NCBI RefSeq assembly: GCF_001426405.1
Contig: NZ_LMEP01000007.1
Span: 80,605-144,604, forward strand
From: Streptomyces sp. Root1304
Lineage (GTDB): Bacteria; Actinomycetota; Actinomycetes; Streptomycetales; Streptomycetaceae
DNA length: 64,000 nt
Direction: 5' to 3'
Shown: positions 7,285-15,935 of the stretch, piece by piece
How positions within the stretch are numbered: position 1 is the first letter of the stretch
Layout of the letters: every line of letters starts with the position of its first letter
Notes under the pieces: model-generated
Told to the model about the DNA's origin: nothing
The model's input: the letters and a program-made list of their open reading frames with translations, nothing else
Databases searched by the model: none
Program-made: the position numbers and the translations under genes

Positions 7285-9149
7285 GCGTCGGGCTCAGCCG
7301 GGCCGGCAGCCGGTGCGATGGTCGCGCGAAGGGCTTCGAGACCGTAGGTCTTGGCGATGTCGATTCCCTCTCCGTAGTGATGCTCCTCCAGGAGCGGAAG
7401 GATCTTGGTGCGCCAGGTGCGGTCGAGGCCGCCTTCCCGGTAGACCGCCTTCTTCATCAGGTACGAGGGGCCGATGCGGAAATCGGGTTCGTCGATGCGG
7501 GAGTTGAGCGCGTCCAGCAGGTCCGCCGGCTCGGGTCCGCGGTCCTGGGCCGCGAGCCAGCGGCGCAGCAGCCCCTGGGTGGGCTCGGTACGCGGCGAGA
7601 GCTCCACGAAGGCGAAGCGCCGGCGCATGGCCGCGTCGACAAGGGCGATGGAGCGGTCGGCGGTGTTCATCGTCCCGATGACGAAGAGATTGGACGGGAG
7701 GGCGAAGTCGTCGCCCGAGTAAGTCAGGCGGACCGACTTGTTCCGGTACTCCAGGAGGAAGTAGAGCTCTCCGAAGACCTTGGCCAGATTCGCACGGTTG
7801 ATCTCGTCGATGATCAGGAAGTGCGGGATGTGGCGGTTTCCTTCGCGGGAGGCGAGGTCGGCGAGCTCCCGCAGCGGGCCCGCCGTCAGCCGGAAGGCGA
7901 CCTCCCGGGTGTCGGGGTCCTCCTTCGGGCGGAACCCTTCGAAGAAGTCCTCGTACGCGTACGAGGGGTGGAACTGCACCAGCTTGACCCGTTCGGGCCC
8001 GCCTCCGAGGAACTCGGCGAGTTTGAGGGCCAGGTGGGTCTTGCCCGTGCCCGGCGGGCCGTACAGCACCAGCTGCCGTTCGTCCCAGAGGAGGTCCTTC
8101 ACCTCGCGCAGCCACTCCACGTCGTGGACGAGCAGTTCGTCGGCGAGGGCCTGGCCCGGCTCGGGAAGCTCCAGCTCACGCCGGGCCGCGAGGGCCGGGA
8201 CGGTCTCGCTCGGGTCGCGTTCCCGGGACACGGCCTCGTCGGCGAGCTCCTCGTCGGTACGGCCGAGTCCGTCGATGAGGGCCTGCACGGAGGTGAGGTC
8301 GACGACGTCGTGCTGCGCCGAGAGCTTCTGCTGGAGTTCCTCGGGAAGCTCGTCGTAGGCGTACCCGCTGCTCTGCCAGTCGACGGGGCGGCGCAGGTTG
8401 GAGCGGCCGCCTTCGGAAGCGGTCTGCTCGACCGTGCCGGTGATCTCACCCACGTACAGGCGGCCCCCGGAGATGCCGCACACCGTGTCGCCCGGTTTCA
8501 TCCAGGAGAGGAACGCGTACAGCTCGTCGACGAGCTCCAGCTTCTGGTTGTAGGTCGCCGTCGTCCCGTAGTCCTCCTCGACGAACGCTCTCAGCCGCTC
8601 CTTGCTCGCCCCCTGCGCCACTCCCTGGCGCAGCCGCGCGGCCGACAGCGTGACCCTGCCCTCGGGGAGCCAGAGCCGGTGGACGAGGTCACTGCCCGCC
8701 ACGTTCGAGCCGCGTACGAGCCAGGCCCGGTTGGGCCCGGAACGCACGCCCTCCATGAAGTCGGACAGCGGTGTGCCCGCCTCGGTGCGCCACTCCTCCC
8801 AGCCGTTGCGCGGGGCGCCGACGAGTATCTCGGCGGCGGCGGACGGCGATCCGCACTCGACGTCAGCGGTCAGCTCCAGCCATCCGGGCCAGCGGTCGGA
8901 CGGCGCGAGGACTCCGGCGGCTCTCAGCTCCTCGCGCCGCCTGAAGGTGCCGCTGAAGTGCTTGGGGAACGACGGCATGACGTGCTCCCTGGCCGGCGAA
9001 CCGGCCCGGACCAGGAACTTGCGGCTCCCGTTGGTGCCGACGGCGTCGAGGAGGACGCCGACCGCCCGCCCGATGCCGTCCCCGCCGGGCAGCCGCAGCC
9101 GGAACTCCGGGTACTCGGCGGGGTTGCCGCTGTCCTCGTTCACGCGCAC
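7281..9149 (-). CDS. McrB-like AAA+ GTPase with an EVE-like specificity region
   Basis: A 622-residue McrB-family motor. The AAA+ core has Walker A GPPGTGKT (365-372), Walker B FLIIDEINRA and the McrB signature MNTADRS, followed by an arginine-rich sensor region (AMRRRF). Residues about 210-290 (GDTVCGISGGRLYVGEITG, then RRPVDW and the LPEEL region) resemble the EVE/PUA-like barrel seen before the motor in many McrB relatives, where it reads the modified base. The first 200 residues are not recognised and may be a further recognition domain. The GTG at 9149 is used; a second GTG two codons later is equally possible. It is coupled to McrC by overlap and lies 102 nt after the unknown gene at 9252. 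Confidence 0.88.
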   Translation of the reverse strand: MRVNEDSGNPAEYPEFRLRLPGGDGIGRAVGVLLDAVGTNGSRKFLVRAGSPAREHVMPSFPKHFSGTFRRREELRAAGVLAPSDRWPGWLELTADVECGSPSAAAEILVGAPRNGWEEWRTEAGTPLSDFMEGVRSGPNRAWLVRGSNVAGSDLVHRLWLPEGRVTLSAARLRQGVAQGASKERLRAFVEEDYGTTATYNQKLELVDELYAFLSWMKPGDTVCGISGGRLYVGEITGTVEQTASEGGRSNLRRPVDWQSSGYAYDELPEELQQKLSAQHDVVDLTSVQALIDGLGRTDEELADEAVSRERDPSETVPALAARRELELPEPGQALADELLVHDVEWLREVKDLLWDERQLVLYGPPGTGKTHLALKLAEFLGGGPERVKLVQFHPSYAYEDFFEGFRPKEDPDTREVAFRLTAGPLRELADLASREGNRHIPHFLIIDEINRANLAKVFGELYFLLEYRNKSVRLTYSGDDFALPSNLFVIGTMNTADRSIALVDAAMRRRFAFVELSPRTEPTQGLLRRWLAAQDRGPEPADLLDALNSRIDEPDFRIGPSYLMKKAVYREGGLDRTWRTKILPLLEEHHYGEGIDIAKTYGLEALRATIAPAAGPAEPDA

Positions 9150-9251
9150 TCCTGGTTCACGTACGTTCCTCGTTCCCGTGAGTCCGTGGACACGGGAACG
9201 GCATATGCCCGAAGGCCGGTGCCGAGAAGGACCTTAGTCCCGCTCCGTACC

Positions 9252-10901
9252 TCAGGTGAGGGTGTTGGTGAGGTGCGGCCCGATGTATCCGATGAAGATC
9301 CCGTGCTCGACGCGGGCGGCGTCGTGGTAGTGCAGGCGTGGAGCGACGGTGTTGCCGCCGCCGATCCTCACGTGCGCGCCCATGAACAGCCGGCAGGCGG
9401 GATCCACGTGTTCCGGGACGGGGAAGGTCCGTTCCTTGCGCCAGACGGTGTTCGTCTTCACCGTCCTGGACTCGTCGCGCACGACCTTGCGGGGCGATAT
9501 CGCGTGCCTGCCGCCCGGAGCGTCCTCGCACCACTGCTTGAAGTCACGGAAGGCCGCGCCGTCGGCGGGGGCGTCGACCGAGACGTCGGCGTAGTCCCGA
9601 AGCGCCAGCAAAGCGTCCCAGGCCATGCGGACCCAGGAGGAACCGTACGCCTGGTCGTCCAGTTCCAGGGTGATCTTCCTGGCTCCGGTGAAGTGCACGC
9701 GAGGCATCTCCTCGATCCGTTCCAGGATCTCCGCGAAGGACTCGGGGACAGCGAGACCGCTGTCGTCCGGGGCATACGCGGCTTCGGCGGCGCCGAGGGC
9801 GAGCAGGCGCTTCTGCACGGTGACGAGCTGGACCCGGGTCTCGTGCAGTTCCCGGTACTGCTCGTCGTACTCGGCGATCAGCGTGATCTCGTCGCTCCTG
9901 GCGCGCTGGAGTTCGTTCTTCAGGTCCCTGATCTCGTCGGCCCGTACCCGCTGCTCGCGCCCGGCTTCCTCGAGGATCTCGAAGAGGGCGTGGTTCTCGT
10001 CCCTCAGCCGCTCCAGCTCGGAGCTGCCCGAGCTCTCCTTGGTACGCGCGCGCAACACGGGTACCGCGTCCAGCTCGGGCGGCAGTGGCGCCCGGGTGGC
10101 AAGGCCCTGGGGAAGCTGGGCGAGCAGGCGGCGGGCCCGGGCCGGGTTCTCGGCGACGACCCGGTGCGACATGACGCGGTGGCGCTGGCCGTCGGCCGCC
10201 CAGGCCGGGTCCACACCGGGAAGGAAGGTCCGGATGCCGCCGCCGTACACCCGGTGGTACTCCATGAGCCGGTTGAAGCGGTTGTCCGCCCCGGGCGCGA
10301 GGGCGTAGAGGATGGCGAGGCCGGCCAGGGGACGGACCAGCGGGTCCAGGGTCCGCTCCAGCCAGACATCGAAGTCGGCCCCGTTCGGGGCGGTGGCCAT
10401 GACGATCGGCAGACGGCGCTCCGCGTCGCACAACTCGTCGATGACGGAGTCGATGTCGGCCGCCTCGACGACCTGTGGCATCCGGGTCACGTCCGCGAGC
10501 CCGTCGCGGGCCTGGAGGACGTCCAGCAGGCTTGCCGCGAGGCGGGGGGTCTTTGCGGGCGTCGGCAACGTGTCCGGATCGTCGGGAAGGTGCTCCACGT
10601 CCAGCTGTACGCGGGTCGGCCGGCTCTCCGTCTGCCTGATCACCAGGGTCGTCTGCCAGGTGCCGCCCGGGGCGGTCTCCCGGAGGCGCCAACGCCCGTA
10701 CGCCCCGCCGGTGCCGGTCGCCGAGTCGTGGTCGAGCGTGACTCCCCGGGCTATCTCGTTGCGTCCCTCCGCGAACGCCTGGATGTCGTAGTTCTTGGGC
10801 GGTTCACGCAGCCAGTCCCGGAGCCGGGCGTCGACCTGCGCGCCGGTGCTGACGTAGTCGAGGCCGCTGGTGACGACCATGCGGTAGCGGCGTGTGTCCA
10901 T
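9252..10901 (-). CDS. Unknown 549-residue coiled-coil protein in the McrBC operon
   Basis: I do not recognise the family. From the ATG at 10901 (good ribosome site, AAGGA about 9 nt upstream) the protein has an alpha/beta N-terminal half. A clear coiled coil of about 75 residues rich in Glu, Arg and Leu follows (around ELERLRDENHALFEILEEA, then REQRVRADEIRDLKNELQRA). The compact C-terminal domain contains SPRKVVRDESRTVKTN, WRKERTFPVP and HVRIGGG. The Arg/Lys-rich C-terminal domain followed by HYHD could be a small nuclease or nucleic-acid-binding fold, but no catalytic motif is convincing. It sits 24 nt after the HEPN-like gene and before mcrB, so it is probably a structural or adaptor subunit of that system. 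Confidence 0.6.
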   Translation of the reverse strand: MDTRRYRMVVTSGLDYVSTGAQVDARLRDWLREPPKNYDIQAFAEGRNEIARGVTLDHDSATGTGGAYGRWRLRETAPGGTWQTTLVIRQTESRPTRVQLDVEHLPDDPDTLPTPAKTPRLAASLLDVLQARDGLADVTRMPQVVEAADIDSVIDELCDAERRLPIVMATAPNGADFDVWLERTLDPLVRPLAGLAILYALAPGADNRFNRLMEYHRVYGGGIRTFLPGVDPAWAADGQRHRVMSHRVVAENPARARRLLAQLPQGLATRAPLPPELDAVPVLRARTKESSGSSELERLRDENHALFEILEEAGREQRVRADEIRDLKNELQRARSDEITLIAEYDEQYRELHETRVQLVTVQKRLLALGAAEAAYAPDDSGLAVPESFAEILERIEEMPRVHFTGARKITLELDDQAYGSSWVRMAWDALLALRDYADVSVDAPADGAAFRDFKQWCEDAPGGRHAISPRKVVRDESRTVKTNTVWRKERTFPVPEHVDPACRLFMGAHVRIGGGNTVAPRLHYHDAARVEHGIFIGYIGPHLTNTLT

Positions 10902-10925
10902 GCCGTGGTCCTTTCGGTGCACCGG

Positions 10926-11318
10926 TCAAGCTTCGGTCCGCTCGGGTCCTTGGCGGAGGGCGGCGAGCAGTTCGACGACGTCGTCGTGCCAGGCCCTGAC
11001 CTCGCTCGGGGTGGGCGGGAGTTCGTACGTGTGGTGGTGGCAGGCCGCGCTGAGCGCGGACCACACGGCGTACCACTGACGGGCCACGGAGCACGGGGCG
11101 TACCACTCCAGACAGAGCGCCTTGGTACGGCCACGGCTGTGCGCCATGGCGGGACTGACCCGCCGCCAGAAGTCGTCCATGGCCTCGTCCAGGGCCAGCC
11201 GGAGCAGGGCCGCGGCGGCTCGGGCGCGGAGTCCCGGCGCGAGGGTGTGGGGAACACCGGGGGGAGGGAGGAGCAGATGACGGGCGGCCGCGGCCAGGTC
11301 GTCGGGGGTGCGGGTCAT
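10926..11318 (-). CDS. Small HEPN-like protein coupled to the SMC-like ATPase
   Basis: A 130-residue helical protein starting at ATG 11318, which overlaps the TGA of the upstream ATPase gene (ATGA). It has a Trp- and His-rich middle (DEAMDDFWRRVSPAMAHSRG, then QWYAVWSALSAACHHHTYEL) and ends in PTPSEVRAWHDDVVELLAAL. The all-helical make-up and the conserved Trp/His/Tyr positions suggest a HEPN-like or similar four-helix fold, but a clean RxxxxxH RNase motif is not obvious. It is probably a partner or neutraliser of the ATPase encoded just upstream. The function is not known. Confidence 0.55.
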   Translation of the reverse strand: MTRTPDDLAAAARHLLLPPPGVPHTLAPGLRARAAAALLRLALDEAMDDFWRRVSPAMAHSRGRTKALCLEWYAPCSVARQWYAVWSALSAACHHHTYELPPTPSEVRAWHDDVVELLAALRQGPERTEA

Positions 11319-13699
11319 CGGCCGCGCACCGCCTTCGCAAGGCGCTCGGTGTCCCGGACCAGGTCCATGCGGTCGCCGATCGGGGTGAGGAGCTGGTGGG
11401 CGCCGGCGTTGCACCGCTCGATGAGCGCGCGGGCCCAGGGACCGTGGTCCTGGGCGACGGCGGCGAGGACCTGGGCGGGCTCCATGGTGCTGTCGTAGAA
11501 GGCGAGCGCGGCGAGTTCGGTGAGCTTGTGCGCCTTGCCGATCCTGGCCTCGACGTCGGCGTGGCCGTGGCCTTCGGCCCGCAGGCGGCGCCGTGCGGGT
11601 TCCAGGCAGGCGGCCTCCAGGGCGCCACGGCACATCTGGGGCAGGACCCGGTCGGCGACATCCTGCGGCACGTTCGGGTCCTTGGCGACGGCCCGGGCCT
11701 CGCTCAGCGCGAGGGAGACCGGGTCGTCGGTGCGGGTGACCTTGACGACGGAGTCGGTCTGCCGGGAGACCTGCATGATCGTCGCGGGGATGCGCAGGTG
11801 GCGGATGGCCTGCTGGAGGCGGGTGTCGTGAGTGAAGACGATCACCTGGCGGCGCTGGGCACAGGCGTGGAGGACCCGCGCGAGCCCCTCGACCTTCTCC
11901 GGGTCCATGGACTGCACCGGGTCGTCGATCACCAGGAACCCGAAGGGGCTGTCGGGGTGGGTGGCGCGAGGGAGGAACAGCGAGAGGGCGAGCGAGTGCA
12001 GTTCACCCTGGCTCATCACGCCGAAGGCGGGCGCGTCCATGGCGTCCACGGACACGTCGAGCTGCACCTTGCGCTGGTTGGCCGTCCCCGTGAGGCCGAT
12101 CGAGCCGAGCGTGACGCTGCTGCGCTCGCAGAGCAGCTTCCAGATGGTCTGCGACTGGTCGGCGAACGGGCGCAGCCGCTCCTCGCGGAGTTCGTCGGTG
12201 ACCTTCTTGAGCCAGGTCTGCGCGTCTTTGAGCCACTTGCCGAGCGATGCGGCCTCAGCGGCCCGGTCGGCGGCGGCCAGCCATTCGGCGAGGCGCACTC
12301 CGAGCGGCCGCCAGCCGGCGTCCTGATCAGCGAGCAGGCGGGCCGCCTGCTCGCTCTCCTGCCGGCAGGCGTCGGCGAGGGCGGCCGAAAGGCGCTCGAC
12401 CTGATCCGCCAGCGGGCGGGGGTCGGTCGCGCTCCGGCACAGGGACCATTCCCGCCAGAGGGCGGCGAGCGGCGAGTCCTCCGGCCGGAGCCATACGGGG
12501 ACGGGCTGGACGAGATCGTGGACGGCGCGGATGGCGCCGCGCAGGTCGTCGCGCGCGGACTGCGCTTCCGCGGCTTCGTGCTGGAGCCGTTCGACCTGCT
12601 CCCGGGCGCGCACCGCCCAGTCGTCGTCGAGCAGTCCGGGCGTGTCACAGACGGGGCAGTCGGCGGTCCGCGCCCGCCGCCGGTGGTCGAGCGCCCGCTC
12701 CAGGAGGTCGGAGAGACGACGGGCGTCCTCGGCGGAGCCGGACCGCGCGTCATCGGCCCGGGCCGCGGCTTCCCGCAGCCGCGTCACGGCACCGCTGATG
12801 TCGCTCAGATCAGGCCCTTCGAGGGTGGAGAGCCCGCGCAGTCTTTCGAGTTCGGCGTTGTCGCCCTCGAGCCGTGCGGCGAGGAGGGTGCGAACGCGTT
12901 CGCGGTCCGGGCGGCGTGCGGAGAGAACCTCCACGGCCGCGACGGCCCTCGGGTCGCCGGAGCCCCGCAGTTCGGTGAGGACCGCGGCTGCCAGGTCGGT
13001 GGCCTTCTTCTCGCCGTCCTTGATCGCCTTGAGGCGGGCTCCCGCCTCCTTGTAGGCCTCGGAGAGCTGCTCCAGGCCGAGGATCTGGGCGAGTCCGTCA
13101 TGGAGGGCGGTCATGGGGCCGTTGATCACGGCGCCGAGTTCGCTGTACGAGAGGAACGGCCGGTACAGCGCGAGCTCCTCCGCGCCGACGACCTCGCCCA
13201 GCTCTCCGCCGGGCAGGCCTGGCCGGTGGACCGCCACCCGTGCATCGCCCAGCCCGTCGCCGTGCCAGCTCCTGCGGACGGTGACGGGCGTGTCCGCACC
13301 GTCACGGCGGCACTCCACCTCCACACGGGGAGCCGCCGGATCGTGCAGATTCCGCCACCCCTGCCGCCAGATCTGAGTACGGTCCTGCCAGCGGAAGTTG
13401 TCGCCCGTCAGTGCCATCTCGGCGGCCTCGGCGAAGCTGGACTTACCGGAGCCGTTGCGTCCGGCGACCACGGTGAGGCCCGGTGCGGGGGTGAGGCCGA
13501 GCGCGGTCTCCGGGCCGATGCCTCGCCACCCGGCGGCCGTGATGGAGCGGAGGAAGAGAGGACCGGTTCGGGAGGCGCTTCCGGCCTGAGTCCCGGGGAA
13601 GAGGTCGCGCAGCAGATCCGCCGTCTCCGGCTCCAGGCCGGCGACGGCCAGGCGCTGGAGGACGAGGTCACGGAGGGAGGGGTGGGGCTGGTCGCTCAC
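11315..13699 (-). CDS. Rad50/SMC-like ATPase with CPVC zinc-hook motif
   Basis: A 794-residue ABC-type ATPase of the SMC/RecN/Rad50 group. Walker A is GRNGSGKS (80-87). A central helical region follows, with TADCPVCDTPG as a Rad50-type CxxC hook. Then come the signature-like MSQGELHSLALSLF, Walker B FLVIDDPVQSMD and the switch histidine in VIVFTHD. About 170 residues beyond the ATPase core form a helical C-terminal domain that contains RCNAGAH (Arg 762, His 768), spaced like a HEPN RNase motif. Such ATPases sense DNA ends or structures and gate an effector. It heads the minus-strand set of six genes ending at 3869. The palindrome-bearing region lies upstream, but its -10 element points the other way. 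Confidence 0.8.
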   Translation of the reverse strand: MSDQPHPSLRDLVLQRLAVAGLEPETADLLRDLFPGTQAGSASRTGPLFLRSITAAGWRGIGPETALGLTPAPGLTVVAGRNGSGKSSFAEAAEMALTGDNFRWQDRTQIWRQGWRNLHDPAAPRVEVECRRDGADTPVTVRRSWHGDGLGDARVAVHRPGLPGGELGEVVGAEELALYRPFLSYSELGAVINGPMTALHDGLAQILGLEQLSEAYKEAGARLKAIKDGEKKATDLAAAVLTELRGSGDPRAVAAVEVLSARRPDRERVRTLLAARLEGDNAELERLRGLSTLEGPDLSDISGAVTRLREAAARADDARSGSAEDARRLSDLLERALDHRRRARTADCPVCDTPGLLDDDWAVRAREQVERLQHEAAEAQSARDDLRGAIRAVHDLVQPVPVWLRPEDSPLAALWREWSLCRSATDPRPLADQVERLSAALADACRQESEQAARLLADQDAGWRPLGVRLAEWLAAADRAAEAASLGKWLKDAQTWLKKVTDELREERLRPFADQSQTIWKLLCERSSVTLGSIGLTGTANQRKVQLDVSVDAMDAPAFGVMSQGELHSLALSLFLPRATHPDSPFGFLVIDDPVQSMDPEKVEGLARVLHACAQRRQVIVFTHDTRLQQAIRHLRIPATIMQVSRQTDSVVKVTRTDDPVSLALSEARAVAKDPNVPQDVADRVLPQMCRGALEAACLEPARRRLRAEGHGHADVEARIGKAHKLTELAALAFYDSTMEPAQVLAAVAQDHGPWARALIERCNAGAHQLLTPIGDRMDLVRDTERLAKAVRGR

Positions 13700-13775
13700 G
13701 GTGTGGCTCCATGCACGGGAGGCGGCGGGTGTGACGGCGAAGTCCGAACCCGGGAGCCCCAGAGTGGCGCAGATA

Positions 13776-13831
13776 CGTTGACGTCGTCAACGGATATTTC
13801 CCGCCAGACTTCATGCGCATCTGTGTACGAT
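13776..13831 (+). promoter_or_regulatory. Shared island promoter, copy 2, between divergent genes
   Basis: The exact 17-bp palindrome CGTTGACGTCGTCAACG occupies 13776-13792. GTGTACGAT follows, with TACGAT at 13826-13831 after a 33-nt gap. That orientation serves the plus-strand gene at 13905. The minus-strand ATPase gene starts 77 nt to the left and may be affected by the same operator, although no matching -10 is visible on that side. Confidence 0.65.
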
Positions 13832-13904
13832 CGCGGATCCGGGCGGCATGAGTGACAGTCAGACGGCCGCACGGCCCCACCTCTTGAGGAGAAGCTCAAC
13901 CGTC

Positions 13905-14519
13905 ATGAGACTTACGGACCAGCTGACCCTGCGGCGGTCAGGCACCCGCGCAACGCGCCACGGAGCCACCTGCTCCGGATCCACGGAGAACGGGACCGCC
14001 GTGGAATGGCGTCTCGTCCTGCCCGGTCGCCCTCAACTCACTCTGCACGACACCCGCTGGGACAACGGTGAGCGGGACCTGGTCCTCCACCAGCCGTCGG
14101 TGGTTCCCGAGATGCCCGCCCTCCTGGCCAATCTGCACGGCCGCCGCCGCGCAGGCATCGAGGCCGTGCCCGCCGGAAGGGGTCGCCTGCGCCTCATGGC
14201 CTGGACCGTCATACCGAGGACCGGCTCGGACCGGGCCGGCTTCAGGAAGTCCCTCACCACGGCGCAACTCGCCGCACAATGCGGGCTGCCGCTCCTGCGG
14301 ACTCTGACGAGCCGTCCCGGCGTCACGCTGGAACCCGCCTTCGACCAGGAAGACCTCCCCCTGGTCGATCTGGAGCACCCTCAGGATGTGAAGCCTCTCC
14401 AGCACGCGCTGTACTTCCCCGTGGACGACGACGAGACGCCGGTCATGGCGTACGTCATCACCCGGGTCATGCCGACGCTCCGCGCGGTGGGCTGGCTGCC
14501 GTCCTCACCCGCCTTCTGA
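13905..14519 (+). CDS. Unknown soluble 204-residue protein under the shared island promoter
   Basis: No family is recognised. The ATG at 13905 is preceded by GAGGAGAAG, a strong ribosome site; an in-frame ATG at 13848 is less likely. The protein has no membrane segment or signal peptide. It has a beta-rich N-terminal half (VEWRLVLPGRPQLTLHDTRW) and a mixed C-terminal half ending in PVDDDETPVMAYVITRVMPT. It contains no helix-turn-helix or nuclease motif that I can see. It shares the palindrome/-10 promoter design with the HTH-methylase and with the eight-gene operon, which suggests that it works with them or regulates them. The glycosylase gene follows 105 nt downstream. Confidence 0.6.
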   Translation: MRLTDQLTLRRSGTRATRHGATCSGSTENGTAVEWRLVLPGRPQLTLHDTRWDNGERDLVLHQPSVVPEMPALLANLHGRRRAGIEAVPAGRGRLRLMAWTVIPRTGSDRAGFRKSLTTAQLAAQCGLPLLRTLTSRPGVTLEPAFDQEDLPLVDLEHPQDVKPLQHALYFPVDDDETPVMAYVITRVMPTLRAVGWLPSSPAF

Positions 14520-14624
14520 CGTCTCGGGCCTCGCCCCCACGTGTCAGTGCCACCCGCTAGCGTAGGAGGCCGAGCACCACCCCTGTCGGCGTGCACTCGG
14601 GTGGAGACGGCAGGGGAGGACGAC

Positions 14625-15254
14625 ATGGCGCGACAGATGGCGGACGAGACGTTCCGTACCGACCAGGAGCGGAACCGGTACGCGGCACACGTCCGCGCGA
14701 TCAACGAGCTGGTCGACGGCCTGCGGGACCAGGACGGCAGGGGCTGGATGCCGTACGTCGCTCCTTGGCACGGCGGAACCGAGGCGCGCGTGCTGTCCGT
14801 GCTGCGCGATCCGGGGCCCAAGACCCAGGACGGCACCGGCTCGGGCTTCCTGTGCACGGAGAATGACGACCCGACCGCCGAGCGTCAGTGCCGGGCCTTC
14901 GAACAGGCCGGCATCGGCGCCCGCGACGTCACGCCCTGGAACGCCTACCCCTGGTACATCAACCGGAAGCCCGACGCCTCCGAACAGAAGGCCGGCGCCG
15001 ACGCCCTCGCGCGCCTCCTTGGACTGATGCCGGACCTCCGCGTCGTCCTGCTCCAGGGCGGCGACGCGCAGGCCACCTGGCGGCGGCTGGAGAAGGCGCA
15101 CCCGGCCCTCGCCGGCCAGGAGCGCTTCCAGGTGGTGCGTACGTACCACCCGGGCCGGCAGGCACTGTGGTCGCCCGACCCCGAGGTCCGCGCGGCGCGC
15201 GAACAGCACCGCGAGGACGCGCTCCGCCAAGTGGCCGACATACTCCGGGCCTGA
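14625..15254 (+). CDS. Uracil-DNA-glycosylase-fold protein
   Basis: A 209-residue protein that reads like the UDG superfamily, which removes uracil or related bases from DNA. Motif A-like RDPGPKTQDG contains the Asp-Pro-Gly turn. TPWNAYPW and FQVVRTYHPGRQAL match the base-contact and the C-terminal His-Pro loop of UDG-fold proteins, and the central VVLLQGGDA strand is where the Rossmann-like core expects it. The ATG at 14625 follows GGGGAGGACGAC, a good ribosome site. The first methionine at 14541 lacks one. In a defence island it could target uracil- or modified-base DNA, or act as a sensor. It faces the TOPRIM/ATPase pair tail to tail (15-bp gap). Confidence 0.7.
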   Translation: MARQMADETFRTDQERNRYAAHVRAINELVDGLRDQDGRGWMPYVAPWHGGTEARVLSVLRDPGPKTQDGTGSGFLCTENDDPTAERQCRAFEQAGIGARDVTPWNAYPWYINRKPDASEQKAGADALARLLGLMPDLRVVLLQGGDAQATWRRLEKAHPALAGQERFQVVRTYHPGRQALWSPDPEVRAAREQHREDALRQVADILRA

Positions 15255-15269
15255 CCACTCCCCTGGTGC

Positions 15270-15935
15270 TCAGGACCAGCTGTCGAGGTCCCGGACGAAA
15301 TCGTTGTACGAGTCGTTCCTGCCTTCCGGGGCGGCGATCAGGCCGTGCGCGAGGGCCTCGCGGGCGACGAGGGGACCGTCACTCTCTCGGAAGAGCGGCA
15401 CGCCAAGCCGTCGCCTGAGCTCTTCCTTGGGCTCCTTGACCCGCCCCGAGTCCCTTCCCCGTAATTGCTCGGGGACCCTCCACCTCGGGCGCACATGGGG
15501 GAAGGCGTCAGGGAACAGGAGGAGCCAGCCTTCGGACTCCCACGCGGCAAGCGCCAGTGCGGCAGGGAACCCGCCGCACTGGCGGCCGAGTTCACCCGCG
15601 ACCGCTGCTCGGACTCTGCCGTAGTCCAGGTCGGTGAAGCCGTCCAGGTCTTCGTGGACCACGAACCCCACGAGTTGCGCCCTCTGCTGAACCGCCTTGG
15701 CACGCGCCTTGCCGACGAGCGCTTTCACCGCCGCGGACAGGTCAGGACCGATCTTTCTCCGCAGCCTCACAGAGTCGTTGATGCGGACCAGCTTGGCCGT
15801 CGCACCGAGGTCGGGCCGGTGCGCGCGTATCAGCGCCGCCATGATCTCGCAGTCGTTCTGGTCCTCACCGGCGAGAACGATCACTCGGCCTTGCGTACTG
15901 GTGCGCCGGCCCACGCTCCGACCACTGGCGCTCAC
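15270..15935 (-). CDS. TOPRIM-like (DUF4276-type) nuclease/toxin subunit
   Basis: A 221-residue protein with a TOPRIM-like arrangement. An N-terminal strand ends in VIVLAGEDQND (acidic position one), a central strand reads VGFVVHEDLDG (the DxD motif), and a helical region includes WESEGWLLLFPDAF, typical of DUF4276 proteins. The GTG start at 15935 overlaps the TGA of the upstream ATPase gene (GTGA), so the two are co-translated. ATPase/TOPRIM pairs of this kind include PARIS, Gabija and OLD-type systems, in which the ATPase senses invasion and the TOPRIM subunit cuts nucleic acid. Identity with any named system is not claimed. Confidence 0.7.
   Translation of the reverse strand: MSASGRSVGRRTSTQGRVIVLAGEDQNDCEIMAALIRAHRPDLGATAKLVRINDSVRLRRKIGPDLSAAVKALVGKARAKAVQQRAQLVGFVVHEDLDGFTDLDYGRVRAAVAGELGRQCGGFPAALALAAWESEGWLLLFPDAFPHVRPRWRVPEQLRGRDSGRVKEPKEELRRRLGVPLFRESDGPLVAREALAHGLIAAPEGRNDSYNDFVRDLDSWS

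Noticed and set aside
7212..11498. Long plus-strand open frame opposite the McrB/McrC genes
   Set aside because: Antisense shadow rich in Gly, Arg, Val and Glu without any motif. The minus strand holds Walker and McrB signatures.
13776..13792. Palindrome as a transcription terminator
   Set aside because: It is short, sits upstream of both divergent genes and recurs in promoters, so an operator is the better reading.
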